Assembly (NCBI GenBank): GCA_016713405.1
Contig: JADJPF010000001.1
Location: 620,001 to 684,000, forward strand
Direction of reading: 5' to 3'
Length of the DNA: 64,000 nucleotides
From: Blastocatellia bacterium
GTDB taxonomy: Bacteria; Acidobacteriota; Blastocatellia; Chloracidobacteriales; JADJPF01
How positions within the stretch are numbered: position 1 is the stretch's first letter; the number at the start of each line of letters is the position of its first letter. This document shows, one piece after another, positions 37,693 through 48,037 of the stretch. The notes below the pieces were generated by a model. The model saw nothing but the letters and a program-made list of their open reading frames with translations, was not told the DNA's origin and ran no database searches. A program made the translations under genes and the position numbers.

Positions 37693-40672
37693 ATGGAGCT
37701 AAAAAAATAATAAACCTGTCAGTTCACTTTCTAAACAAATATTATCCCAAACTTTAGATTTAGTTGCTGATGGGATTGTTGTCATTGATGAAAAACAACA
37801 AATTTCTATTTTTAACCATAGTGCTAGGGAAATATTTGGTTATTCTGAGGATGAAATATTAGGCAAATCAGTAAAACTTTTAATACCAAGTAGATTTTAT
37901 GATGTTTATAATTCCTATATTGAACAGGTTTCTAACCAAACAGTTGTTTCTAATACAAAGCAAAAATTTTGGGGCTGCACAAAACTGGTAATGAGTTTTA
38001 ATAGAGATTGCAATTTCTAAATCTTTGCAGATGGACAATTATTTTTTATAGCAACAATTCGAGATATATCTGAGCTTAAAATAGTAAATAAATTACTTCA
38101 ACAACAAACTAAAATATTAACAAGTATATCTGAATCAATGACAATTTTTTGCAAGAACATGATGTAAAAAGGCTGTTTATCCAATATTAGAAGCTGTTTC
38201 TAATGAAACTAAAAGCCAATTTACAGGGCTAGGTTTTTATAGATAATGCAAAACTAGAAATTATTACTAATGTTAAACAAGTTATAAATGCTGAAATTAA
38301 TAATCTTATGTGTGAAGAAATAGAAAAAAAAAAACATCTTTTGAAAAATATTTCATTACATAATCAACTTGCTTATTTAGCTAAAAAACTCTTTTAACTT
38401 CTTCAAACCAAATAGAAAATTTAACTAATGATAATCTTGCTGTAAAAAAATTTAAGCTAAGGAAATTTCTAAGTATTCCAATAAAATGCCAAAAACAAAC
38501 AACTAGTGTTTTAATCTTAGCTAATGATACATTTGCTTATAATGAAAAAAATATAGAATTAGTAGAACCAGCAGTAGAAGCATTAGGTATAATTGTTGAC
38601 AGCTATCAACATATTCAACAAAAACAAAGTTAGAAACCAACAAAAAGTTACTCAAAGAGAGCTTATTAACTAAAGCCATCAACAATCCGTGTTAGTTAGA
38701 TTAGGTAGACAAGCCTTACTAGAATCAGATATCTCTAAGTTAATGGAATATTTTATAAATTCTATTAAAGAAATCTTAAACATAGATTGTTGTTTTATAC
38801 TTGAATTTGACACAGATAACACTTTATTTTTTAAGAACAGAAAGTTTTGGACTTATAAAAAATGACTTAAAATTTAACCCTAATAGCTCAAGCTTTGCGT
38901 CTGTAAACTCTAACTCATTGGTAAATATATTATTGGGTTCTACAGGCCGCTTATTATTGATGACCTAGAAACAGATCTTAGGTTTAATGTACCTGAATTT
39001 TTTAGAATACAAAAATTTACTAGTGGAGTTAGTGTAGTTTTATACCTAGACAATGAAGTTTTTGGTTTTCTAGGGGCTTTTACTCGTAGCAAACGGCTTT
39101 TTACAAGCAATGAAGCTAATTTTTTACAAACAATTGCTCATACATTAGTTACAGCTATTAAGCGTAAACAAGATGAAGATAGACTGGGGAACACCTAAAA
39201 CTTATAGATGCTTCTTATGAAGCTATAATCGCTTGTGACCTAAAAACAAAAAGTAATTTTTTGGAGCAGAAGCAGCTAATCTCTATGCAATAGAAAGGGA
39301 AAAAAGCCATAGGTGCAAAAATTTCTAATTTAATAATAAACCAGCAATCTAACCTAGTTAATAATATTATTGAAACTACCCTAAAATCTAATGAATGGGT
39401 AGGAGAAATTGCTAGTCAAGACTCTAAAGGAAATGATATGGTTGTTCTTAGCCATTGGTCGCTAGTTTATGATAATTCAGGAAACCCAAAAAAAATTTTT
39501 ACTTGTTAATACTAATATTACAGAAAAAAGAAACTAGAAGCCCAGTTTTTAAGGACACAAAGAATGGAAAACTTGGGTTCTCTAGCTAGTGGTATAGCTC
39601 ATGATCTAAATAATCTTTTTAACACCCATTACACTTTCTCTTGATCTACTTAAAAGGCGGGCAGATGAACGGAGCTTACGACTTATTGAGAGAGTAGAAA
39701 CATCTACTAAACGGGATCGGAAATGGTTAAACAGATACTTTCTTTTGCTAAAGGTATAGAAAGTAGTCAAACTACCATAGATCTTCAAATATGTTCTTGA
39801 AGAATTACTTAACATGTTAAAAGTTAGTTTTCCTCAAAATATTAGAATATTTACAGACTATTCATCTAAAATATGGTTGGTGCTAGCAAATGCTACGCAG
39901 ATCTTTCAAGTGCTTATGAATCTATGTGTTAATGCACGAGATGCTATGACTGAAGGTGGTATGCTTAGTATAAAAGTTAAAAATGTAATACTTGAAAATC
40001 TAGAGGATTTAAAGAATTAAAAAGTGCTGCTGCATTTGTACAAATTTCTGTTTCAGATACAGGAATTGGTATGAGCCAAGAACAAGTTAAAAAAATATTT
40101 GAGCCTTTTTTTACTACTAAAGGAGCTAAAGGTACAGGTTTAGGACTAGCAATGGTTGCTAGCATAGTGGAAAAACATAAAGGTATCATTAGAGTCCATA
40201 GCGAGTTAAATAAAGGAACTACTTTTCTATATATTTGCCTGCAATAAATGATGAAGAAATTAAAGAATCTTTGGGTGGAAAAAAAGAATCTCTTGTTGGT
40301 AATAATCAAACTGTGTTATTAGTTGACTCTGAAATATCTACTCTTGAGATCTAAAACAGCTTTAGAAGCTTATAATTATAAAATTTTATCAACTAATAGT
40401 GGTGCTGAAGCAATTGCAATTTATTTTGAAAAACAGCAAAACATTGATGTTGTTATAGTTGATATGTTGACAGCAGAAGTTGAAGGGGCTATTGTAATTT
40501 CTTCATTAAAAAAGCTAATCCCAAAATAAAAATAATTGCTACTAGTAATGATCTAAATGCTTACTCTAAACTGGATTCTTTGTCTAACTTAGTAAAAAAA
40601 GTTACTAAACCTTATACAGCAGAAACATTATTAAAATCTCTAAAAGAAATATTAAGTAATATAGATAGGTAA
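37693..40672 (+). pseudogene. Hybrid sensor histidine kinase (PAS-GAF-GAF-PAS-HK-receiver), heavily frameshifted
   Basis: No long intact frame, but in pieces the region encodes a PAS domain (DLVADGIVVIDEKQQISIFN, 37740-37985), a coiled linker (SELKIVNKLLQQQ), two GAF-like domains (about 38160-38630 and 38690-39180, FGFLGAFTRSKRLF), a second PAS-like part, the phospho-acceptor helix ASGIAHDLNN (near 39590), and an ATPase domain with LMNLCVNARDAM (N box), VSDTGIGMS (G1), FEPFFTTK (F box) and GTGLGLAM (G2). A C-terminal receiver follows (LLVDSE, VIVDML, KPY) with one acidic residue replaced. A stop at 40670-40672 precedes the NtrC-type gene by five bases. I count at least eight shifts. Damage is far denser than elsewhere, so this is either a real pseudogene or a badly sequenced stretch. 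Confidence 0.7.
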
Positions 40673-40677
40673 TTACG

Positions 40678-42061
40678 ATGAGTCAATTTTCTTATACAGG
40701 TAAAATACTATTAGTTGATGATGATGAAGCTTGTTTGTCTTTAATAGATTTAGTTCTTCAAGAAGAGGGATTTGATACAGTTGCAGTTAACAATGGTAAA
40801 GAAGCACTAAGAAGATTAGAAGAAGGTGATATAGATTTAGTTATCTCTGATGTACAAATGCCATATATTGATGGAGATACATTACTTAAGGAAATAAAAA
40901 AGCGAGATCCTAAAGTAGAAGTTATTCTAATTACTGCACATGCTAGCCTTATGGGTGCAGCTAATGCTATAAATAATGGTGCGCAAGATTATCTAACAAA
41001 ACCTTTTAGTGCAACACAGCTAACAGATATAGTTAGGAAAGTTTTAGATAGAGTAAACAGTTCAGCAAAAACCGAAGATAAACAAGCAATCATCTCAGAA
41101 ATAGAAAGCGATAAATTAGTTGGCAATAGTCCTATAATGCTAGAGTTGTTTAAGCAAGTAGGTAAGGTAGCAAAAACTGATTCTACTGTCCTTATTTTAG
41201 GTGAATCAGGGGTTGGAAAAGAAGTAATTGCAAAAAGGAAATTCATAAATTAAGCCACCGCTCTAAAGAAAACTTTGTTGCTGTAAATTGTGGTGCTTTA
41301 ACAGAATCTTTACTTGAAACTGAACTTTTTGGACATATCAAAGGTGCCTTTACTGGCGCACAGTCTGATAAAACAGGACTTTTTGTTGAAGCAAACAAAG
41401 GAACTATATTTTTAGATGAAATTACTGAAACTAGCCTAGCTTTTCAATCAAAATTACTGCGTGTTTTACAGGAAGGAGAAGTTTTGGCTGTAGGAGCATC
41501 AAAACCTAAAAAAATTGATGTTAGAGTTATTGCTGCTAGTAATCAAAATATAGATCTTCTGGTTGAAGAAAAACTATTTAGACTAGATCTTCTTTATCGC
41601 CTTAGGGTTGTAGAACTAGTAGTTGCTCCTTTAAGAGAACGAAAAGGGGATATTTCTTTACTAATAGAGTATTTTCTTAATAAGCAAAAAAGTAAAAATC
41701 AAAGACAAATTGAAATATCAGAAGAAGCTATTGAATGCTTATCTAATTATCATTGGCCCGGAAATGTTCGTCAATTAGGACATGTTATTGAAAAACTTGT
41801 TGTTTTAGCAAAACATTCCAAAATTTTACTCGATGATCTACCTAAAGAAATTAAAGAGATGCCTATCTCATCTGTATCCAATAAAGATGAAAAAGAGAAT
41901 CACTTAGTGCAAATAGTCTACTAAGTTTAGCAGAAGTGGAATATAAACATGTTGTTAATACCTTAAGTCAGTTGGGTGGAAATAAGTCTCAAACAGCCAG
42001 AATCTTAGGTATAGACAGAAAAACTTTAGATAGAATACTAAAACGTAACCTTGTAAATTAA
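40678..42061 (+). CDS. NtrC-family sigma-54-dependent response regulator, frameshifted twice
   Basis: Frames 40678-41253, about 41236-41924 and about 41900-42061 join after single-base additions near 41235 and 41905, giving 461 residues. Receiver (LLVDDDE, Asp in LVISDVQMP, Lys in YLTKPFS), AAA+ domain with Walker A GESGVGKE, GAFTGA loop that contacts sigma-54, GTIFLDEI (Walker B), and the arginine-finger region FRLDLLYRLRVVEL; a Fis-type helix-turn-helix ends the protein (GGNKSQTARILGIDRKTLDRIL). It lies five bases after the histidine kinase, its obvious partner. It would activate sigma-54 promoters; rpoN itself is at 52989-54533. Target genes are not evident. Confidence 0.88.
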
Positions 42062-42189
42062 GTAGGCTAATTGTAGAATTTGATTAAGCACAGTAAGTTT
42101 TTCTAGAAAAAGGCTTGTAAGACTTGCAATGAACTTAGAAATCTCTATAATAGTTGTTTCCAACAAAATCTTTCTCAATTTTATCTTAT

Positions 42190-42263
42190 GGCGGGCATAG
42201 TTCAGTGGTTAGAACGCTTGACTGTGGATCAAGAGGTCGTGGGTTCAAGTCCCATTGCCCGCC
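42190..42263 (+). tRNA. tRNA-His (anticodon GTG)
   Basis: The acceptor stem is GCGGGCA (42191-42197) with TGCCCGC (42256-42262), and an encoded G at 42190 faces C at 42263, the extra G-1 typical of tRNA-His. D arm AGTTCAGTGGTTAGAACG, anticodon loop CTGTGGA with GTG, T arm GTGGG-TTCAAGT-CCCAT. The CCA end is not encoded. Integrase sequence begins about 155 bases downstream, as expected where a tRNA gene served as attachment site. Confidence 0.95.
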
Positions 42264-42418
42264 CTTTTAGCTACCTACTAAATAATTCCATTCATTATAT
42301 TTAAGCCTAAAATATTCTTTTTGCTCATTGTCTCCTTTTCGCGTACTTCCACCTATATTTCTATCTCAAATTTATATCAAAATGGGGATGAAAATAGGGA
42401 TGACCAAAAGGAGGCTAA

Positions 42419-43050
42419 ATGCCTAGAAATAAGGAAGGTTCTACCCGCATTAAAGATGGCAAGTTGTACGCAAGAGTTACTTATCAAGACGACAATGGCA
42501 AAACAAAAGAAATTTGCCGTAAGGCTGAAAACCGCACTCATCCTAAAGAATTAATAAAACAAATATTACGTACTTTGGACGATCATAAGTAAGCCTTTAC
42601 AAGCTGAACAAATGACATTCCAAGAACTAGCTAATTTCTATATGAGAACTACTTACAAAAGGCTGAATATATAAACGGTCGAAAGTTTTTGGGCTACGTT
42701 CCTATGATACAGCACGATATAACTTTAAGCCTGTAGTAGAATACTTTTCAATAAACCATTAAAAATATCACTTATAGCGATATTAAAAAGTATCGGCTTG
42801 CAAGGCTAAAAACGCCTACTAAAACAGGAAAGCAACGTAGCATTGCTACAGTCAACCAGTAAGCTTACTTATCTTAGACGGGCATTAGAAATAGCTAAAC
42901 AACAAGGTTGGATAATTCGTAACCCATTTAACCAAGGCGACGCACTTATTTCTATAGCTTGTGAACAAAAACGAGAAAGAATTTTAACTAAAGAAGAAGA
43001 AACCCGCTTGCTAGAAGCTTGTCTAGGTACTAGGTTGCATCTACGCCCAA
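42419..43050 (+). pseudogene. Tyrosine recombinase (phage-type integrase) remnant, N-terminal half only
   Basis: GGAGG precedes the ATG at 42419, which starts a 57-codon frame (PRNKEGSTRIKDGKLYARVTY) ending at 42592. In other frames the sequence goes on with TFQELANFYMRTTY, NITYSDIKKYRLARLKTP, RKLTYLRRALEIAKQQGWI and ILTKEEETRLLEACLG. This is the arm-binding and SAM-like core-binding part of a phage integrase. The catalytic domain with the R-H-R-Y residues is missing; homology stops near 43050. At least four frameshifts occur. Position downstream of tRNA-His points to a former integrative element. Confidence 0.8.
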
Positions 43051-43140
43051 AAGACTACCTGTTTTTTGTGTTTGCTGAGTTTGTGTAGTTTGTTGTTGAA
43101 GAGAAATATTTTGACTTTGATTTGATGAGCCTATACGCAT
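43030..43140 (-). CDS. 36-codon ORF, probable truncated 5' end of a lost gene
   Basis: A minus-strand ATG at 43140 is preceded by AAGGAGATATCATC, a very good ribosome-binding site. It encodes MRIGSSNQSQNISLQQQ and a Gln/Thr-rich stretch, ending at 43030 inside the integrase remnant. The N-terminal style (Met, basic, Ile, then Asn/Gln/Ser-rich) resembles the proteins at 43531 and 60956. It looks like the start of a larger gene cut off by the same rearrangement that removed the integrase catalytic domain. Confidence 0.4.
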   Translation of the reverse strand: MRIGSSNQSQNISLQQQTTQTQQTQKTGSLLGVDAT

Positions 43141-43522
43141 TTTGATGATATCTCCTTGAATGTGTTTATTAAATGAATGGCTAAATTATTTCTGATGAAT
43201 CATTATTGAACTTATCGCTATCAGTATAGAAAAGTTGCTCAAAAAGTCCAGAAATTCTTTTATTTTTTGCAATCACTTATAGATTTATTGGTAAATAACA
43301 ATTGCTATATAATTAACTATTATATTTTGCAACGAGTTAATATTAATTATTATATTTTTCGGAAAAACATAAAAGTTTCTGCAAAAACCAGGAAAAATTT
43401 TTATGAAGTTTTTTTCCTTTTGGGTATTAAGCAAGTGAACCAAGAAAAATTATATATCAAAAATCATAATATTCAAAAATTCTAAATTAGTTAAAAATCA
43501 ATATTTTAAGGGAGCATATTTT
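43141..43522. other. AT-rich intergenic region
   Basis: No credible gene; a 72-codon plus frame (43267-43485) is Asn/Tyr/Ile-rich without a ribosome-binding site and I reject it. The region separates two divergently arranged genes. Confidence 0.5.
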
Positions 43523-43530
43523 ATGAAAGC

Positions 43531-44115
43531 ATGAATATTGGATCTATTAGTAATGTTGGCCTTAATCAACTAAATAATAACCAAGCTGTTAACAAATTAG
43601 CAGATGCTCAACAAGGAAATTTAGCAGGAATAACTGCTAGAAAACTAGAATCTCCCACAGAATCACCTAATATGGCTAAAACTGCTGCTAGCAATGGCAC
43701 TCAAGGCTTGGAGCAATCTATTCAAGAAATAAAGCAATTGTTAGGTGAATTAACAAAAATGTTGAAAAAAATGATTCAAGAACTCCAAAAAAATGGTGAA
43801 GCTGGTAGTGGTCAACAAGCTGAAAAAGCTGCCCCTAAAGGTCAAGAAGGCGTAGAAGCTGCTAAGGAAGCTAACCAAGCTGCAAAGCCTATGAATCAAG
43901 CAAATGGAGCAAGTGAAGCAGAAAAAGCAGCCGAGGCAGAAAAAGCTGCTCAAGCTCCTGGTAAAAAAGAAGGAATGAATAAACAACTTGAAATGATTTC
44001 ACAAATGATTGAAATGCTAGGAAAAATGCTAGAAATGCTCAAACAACTATTAGGGCAAATGCAAGGAGCCGGTCAAGGCAATAATATGGCTGCTCAAGCC
44101 GTGTCAGCACAGTAA
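43531..44115 (+). CDS. Ala/Gln/Met/Lys-rich protein of unknown function
   Basis: 194 residues, no signal peptide, no Cys, Trp or Tyr. The N-terminus is Asn/Gln-rich (MNIGSISNVGLNQLNN). Then follow an amphipathic helix with regular hydrophobics (IQEIKQLLGELTKMLKKMIQ), a disordered Ala/Glu/Lys segment with AEKAAEAEKAAQA-type repeats, a second helix (LEMISQMIEMLGKMLEMLKQLL) and a Gly/Ala/Gln tail. AAGGGAG fits an ATG at 43523 better (MKA then TGA, overlapping the ATG at 43531), so a lost base may hide three extra residues. Possible readings are a secreted helical protein or a self-assembling structural protein. I recognise no family. A terminator follows. Confidence 0.7.
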   Translation: MNIGSISNVGLNQLNNNQAVNKLADAQQGNLAGITARKLESPTESPNMAKTAASNGTQGLEQSIQEIKQLLGELTKMLKKMIQELQKNGEAGSGQQAEKAAPKGQEGVEAAKEANQAAKPMNQANGASEAEKAAEAEKAAQAPGKKEGMNKQLEMISQMIEMLGKMLEMLKQLLGQMQGAGQGNNMAAQAVSAQ

Positions 44116-44166
44116 ATTTAGTTTTTACCTCTTAATTTCCAAAATCCTATCAATGGCGATACTGAC

Positions 44167-44199
44167 AAGGGGAGAAGCAATTCTTCCCTTAATTTTTTT
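44167..44199 (+). terminator. Terminator after the Ala/Gln-rich protein
   Basis: AAGGGGAGAA (44167-44176) pairs with TTCTTCCCTT (44181-44190; one G-T pair) around GCAA, followed by AATTTTTTT. Confidence 0.75.
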
Positions 44200-44202
44200 C
44201 TA

Positions 44203-44255
44203 GGAACGCAGACATCTATCTTGGCTGCCTGCGAGCAGGATGCTCGCGCTCCCAG
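44203..44255. repeat. REP-like palindromic element
   Basis: A GC-rich island in AT-rich DNA with GCGAGC (44231-44236) and GCTCGC (44242-44247) forming a stem, embedded in GGAACGCAGACATC...GCGCTCCCAG, whose ends are themselves partly complementary (GGAACGC with GCGCTCC). Its composition differs sharply from its surroundings. I recall similar interspersed palindromes in Acidobacteriota and Planctomycetes genomes, but no second copy is seen in this window. Confidence 0.5.
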
Positions 44256-44360
44256 AAAATTTTATTAAAATCTATAGCTTTGGTCAGTTGACGCACCGCT
44301 ACTAAAACATACAAACTTATCCGAAGTTAAAAAACTTAAAAATAATTAAAGGATAGGGCT

Positions 44361-45254
44361 ATGGAAAAACGGCAATTTGGCAAAACAGATATGCAAGTTA
44401 GTGTGCTTGGTTATGGTGGTGCGGAAATAGGTTTTGAAGGAGCTAGTTTAGAAAATGTTACAACCCTTCTTAATGAAGCCTTAGATTCTGGGCTTAATGT
44501 AATTGATACTGCTGCCGCATATTTAGCTAGCGAAGAATTAATAGGACAAGCAGTTAGTAATAGACGCAAGGATTTTTACTTATTTAGCAAATGTGGTGCA
44601 GCAGAAGGTTTTACTAAATTTGATTGGAGTAAAACAGGCTTACTTAAGCATATTGAAACTAGCTTAAAAGCCTTAAAAACTGACTTTTTAGACTTAATCC
44701 AACTGCATTCTTGTAACTCAGAAACACTCAAGCAAGGCGAGGCTATAGAGGCTTTAGAAACAGCACGTCAAAAAGGGTATACTCGCTATATTGGCTATAG
44801 CGGCGATGGTCAAGACGCTGTTTTTGCTATTAAAACAGGTGCTTTTGATAGTCTTCAAACTTCTATAAGTATTGCTGATCAAGAAGCAATAGATTTACTT
44901 TTACCTTTAGCACAAAGCTATAACTTAGGTGTAATTGCTAAACGTCCGATTGCTAATGCTGTTTGGAGAAACTCCCAGAAACCAGAAAATGCTTATCATC
45001 ATCCTTACTGGGAAAGAATCCAAAAGCTAAAATATGATTTTCTTAGCAGTGCAGAATCTTTTTCCATCGCCTTGCGCTTTACTTTAAGTCAACCTGGAGT
45101 TTGTACAGCAATAGTTGGCACCAAACAGCCAGGACGCTGGCAGGCAAATGCTAAAATGTTGGAGGCTGATGGCCCACTTTCAGCCAAAGAAATTGCAGCA
45201 ATTTGCTCACGTTGGCAAGAAGTTGGCGGAGAAAATTGGCATGGACAAGTTTAA
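44361..45254 (+). CDS. Aldo/keto reductase family oxidoreductase
   Basis: 297 residues of the AKR fold: the N-terminal hairpin MEKRQFGKTDMQVSVLGYGG, Asp in NVIDTAAAYLASEELIG with the Tyr of the tetrad reading as AAAYLASE, Lys in FYLFSKCG, and the substrate-region His in LDLIQLHSCN. GVCTAIVGTKQP near the end binds the cofactor phosphate. It is probably an NADPH-dependent aldehyde or ketone reductase with broad specificity. AAAGGATAGGG precedes the ATG. It stands alone between the REP-like element and glnS; no pathway is implied by its neighbours. Confidence 0.9.
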   Translation: MEKRQFGKTDMQVSVLGYGGAEIGFEGASLENVTTLLNEALDSGLNVIDTAAAYLASEELIGQAVSNRRKDFYLFSKCGAAEGFTKFDWSKTGLLKHIETSLKALKTDFLDLIQLHSCNSETLKQGEAIEALETARQKGYTRYIGYSGDGQDAVFAIKTGAFDSLQTSISIADQEAIDLLLPLAQSYNLGVIAKRPIANAVWRNSQKPENAYHHPYWERIQKLKYDFLSSAESFSIALRFTLSQPGVCTAIVGTKQPGRWQANAKMLEADGPLSAKEIAAICSRWQEVGGENWHGQV

Positions 45255-45372
45255 TAAGGTTTAAGTTAAATTAATCAAGTCCGTAGCTTTTCTTTGAAAA
45301 TTTTCCTTGAATGGCTTAATTTAGCTCAAATAAACGTTTTATAAAAATTTTGTAATTTTGTAGGTATAAGTT

Positions 45373-47089
45373 ATGACAGCAACAGAAAAAGCAGTAAATG
45401 AAACTCCTAGCACTCCAGCTAGTAATTTTATCCGTGAAATTATCGCAGAAGATCTTAAAAATAATAAACATAATGGACGTGTGGCTACACGCTTTCCACC
45501 AGAACCAAACGGCTATTTGCATATAGGACATGCAAAATCAATTTGCTTAAATTTTGGCATTGCTAAAGAAAATCAGATGGGAGTTTGTCACTTAAGATTT
45601 GATGATACAAACCCAAGCAAAGAAGAAGTTGAATATGTAGATTCTATTCAAGAAGATGTTAAATGGTTAGGTTTTGACTGGCAAACACATCTTTATTATG
45701 CGTCTGATTATTTTGAGCAGATGTATCAATATGCAGTAGAACTAATTAAATTGGGGAAAGCTTTTGTTTGTGACCTTAACCAACAGCAAATGCGTGAGTA
45801 TAGAGGCACTTTAACCGAGCCAGGAAAAATAGTCCTTATCGAGATCGATCTGTTGAGGAAAACTTAGACCTTTTTGAGCGTATGAGAGCAGGCGAATTTG
45901 AGGAAGGCCAAAAAGTATTAAGGGCAAAAATTGATATGTCTTCACCAAACCTTAATATGAGAGATCCAGTTATCTACCGTATCTTAAAAGCACATCATCA
46001 TAGAACAGGCGATAAATGGTGCATTTATCCAATGTATGATTATGCTCATTGTCTATCAGATTCTATTGAGAAAATTACACATTCTATTTGTACACTAGAA
46101 TTTGAAGATCATCGCCCATTGTATGATTGGGTTTTAGATGAATTAAATGTTGAATGTCACCCACAACAAATTGAATTTGCTCGTCTTAATATCAGCCATA
46201 CAGTACTAAGTAAAAGAAAATTACTAGAATTAGTTAAGCAAGGATATGTTAGCGGTTGGACAGATCCACGAATGCCAACTATTTCTGGGCTACGTCGTCG
46301 AGGCTATACACCCGCAGCACTTAGAAATTTCTGTGAAAAAATAGGCGTTGCTAAACGTGAAAGTATGGTAGAAATCGCCCTCCTAGAACATACTTTAAGA
46401 GAAGACTTAAATCTAAATGCACTACGTGTTATGGGTGTATTAAATCCACTTAAGGTAATAATTGATAACTATCCAGATGATCAAGAAGAAGAGTTAGACG
46501 CAGTTAATAATCCAGAAAATGCTGAGGCTGGGAATAGAAAAGTTCCTTTCTCACAAGTAATTTATATTGAACAAGATGATTTTAAGGAAGAACCACCCAA
46601 AAGGGTTTTTTCCGTCTCTCACCTGGTAAAGAAGTTAGGTTAAAACACGCTTACTACATAACTTGTGTAGGAGTAGAAAAAAATGATCAAGGTGAAGTGG
46701 TTGCAGTACATTGCACTTATGACCCAGAAACTAAAGGTGGGTGGTCAAAAGATCAAAGAATGGTAAAAGGCACGCTTCATTGGGTTTCTGCTAAACATGC
46801 TGTAGATGCTGAAGTCCGACTTTATGACCATTTGTTTAGCAAAACTAATCCTAATGAAGAAAAAGAAGGTGTAGATTATAAAAGCTACTTAAACCCAAAT
46901 TCTTTGCAGGTTTTAACAGGCTGTAAACTTGAACCTAGTTTAGCTCAGGCTCCTTTAGGGCAACCTTATCAATTTTTAAGACAAGGCTATTTTTGCTTAG
47001 ATCCAGATTCTACTGCTGAAAAGTTGGTGTTTAACCGCACAGTTGCACTTAAAGACACTTGGGCAAAGGTAGAGAAAAAAGGTAAGTGA
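45373..47089 (+). CDS. glnS: Glutaminyl-tRNA synthetase, frameshifted twice
   Basis: Three frames (45373-45867, about 45850-46643 and about 46625-47089) make a GlnRS of about 572 residues after one base is added near 45828 (GGAAAAATAG, an A-run, restoring GKNSPYRDRSVEENL) and one near 46605 (T-run, restoring FFRLSPGKEVRL). Class I signatures: EPNGYLHIGHAKS (HIGH) and VLSKRKL (KMSKS equivalent); RFDDTNPSKEE and PTISGLRRRGYTP are GlnRS-specific, and the C-terminal beta-barrel anticodon domain is present. It charges tRNA-Gln. As it is normally essential where present, unless a GatCAB route substitutes, two homopolymer breaks argue for consensus errors. A terminator follows. Confidence 0.93.
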
Positions 47090-47116
47090 ACTAATTAAAG
47101 TGGTTAGCAAAACAAT

Positions 47117-47145
47117 ATAGGGCGATTTTTCGCCCTATTGCTATT
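47117..47145 (+). terminator. Terminator after glnS
   Basis: ATAGGGCGA (47117-47125) and TCGCCCTAT (47130-47138) form a nine-base stem with a TTTT loop, followed by TGCTATTTC. It lies 28 bases after the glnS stop. Confidence 0.65.
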
Positions 47146-47185
47146 TCTTAATAAGTAAACTACGTTAGGAATCTAAGATAGAATT

Positions 47186-48025
47186 ATGACTGTGCAAATT
47201 AATAATTTTCCTTTTGCTGATTTAGCACTCTCACAACGTTTAGAAAAAGTGGAAGCTATTAGTAATGTTGAATTTGTTGAAACTAGAGCAAAGCTTTTTC
47301 CTGAAAGCGGAGCTTGTTGGAAAAATATTGCTGGTGCTTACGCAATGTATGACGGTGTTAAATCCCCACTAACGCAAACTTTTGGATTAGGTATTTTTCA
47401 GCCAATTACAGAAAGCGAACTTATAGAAATAGAAGATTTTTATAAGCAATTTCAAGCCCATGTTTTTCATGAAGTTAGCCCACTTGTTGATGCTGAAACT
47501 ACTAAATTGCTTAATCAAAGAAATTATCAGCCTATAGAATTTACTAATGTGATGTTTCGACCTTTGCAAATAAATGAAAATAGTAAACATAGTGAAAAAA
47601 TTAATGTAAGAATCGTCCAAGAAAATGAGCATGACTTATGGGTCAGCACAGCAGCAAAAGGATGGAGCGAGTTTTTAGAGTACGCAGATTTTATGCTAGA
47701 AATCTCACAAATTAGTGCTAAACGAAAAAATGTGCTTTCATTTTTAGCTGAAATTGATAACAAGGCTGTTGCTACAGGTGCTTTAAGTATTTGCGATGGT
47801 GTAGCACTACTAGCAGGAGCTAGCACTATTCCTGATGCACGTAAGCAAGGAGCGCAGCTAGCATTATTAAATGCACGGCTAAATTATGCAGTTAAAGCAG
47901 GTTGTAACCTTGCTATGATGTGTGCTTTAGCTGGTAGTGCTTCACAAAAAAATGCTGAACGTCAAGGTTTTCGTATTGCTTATACTCGTATCAAATGGCA
48001 ACTAGTTGATAAAAATAGTGGTTAA
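47186..48025 (+). CDS. GNAT-family N-acetyltransferase
   Basis: 279 residues. The C-terminal half carries the GNAT core: a beta-bulge region ATGALSICDGVALLAGASTIPDARKQGAQLALLNARLNYAV, where the acetyl-CoA pyrophosphate loop reads RKQGAQ, then a helix and NAERQGFRIAYTRIKW. The N-terminal 130 residues are probably a diverged second GNAT-like domain (VEFVETRAKLFPESGACWKNIAGAYAMYDG). The substrate is not predictable. The gene converges on the peroxiredoxin gene, with only 12 bases between the stops. Confidence 0.82.
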   Translation: MTVQINNFPFADLALSQRLEKVEAISNVEFVETRAKLFPESGACWKNIAGAYAMYDGVKSPLTQTFGLGIFQPITESELIEIEDFYKQFQAHVFHEVSPLVDAETTKLLNQRNYQPIEFTNVMFRPLQINENSKHSEKINVRIVQENEHDLWVSTAAKGWSEFLEYADFMLEISQISAKRKNVLSFLAEIDNKAVATGALSICDGVALLAGASTIPDARKQGAQLALLNARLNYAVKAGCNLAMMCALAGSASQKNAERQGFRIAYTRIKWQLVDKNSG

Positions 48026-48037
48026 ACCATAAACTTT

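Noticed and set aside
42190..42263. A duplicated attachment site for the integrase remnant
   Set aside because: I looked for a second copy of the tRNA-His 3' end in the window and found none, so no att pair is claimed.
43267..43485. 72-codon frame downstream of the integrase remnant
   Set aside because: Asn/Tyr/Ile-rich, no ribosome-binding site, composition of AT-rich non-coding DNA.
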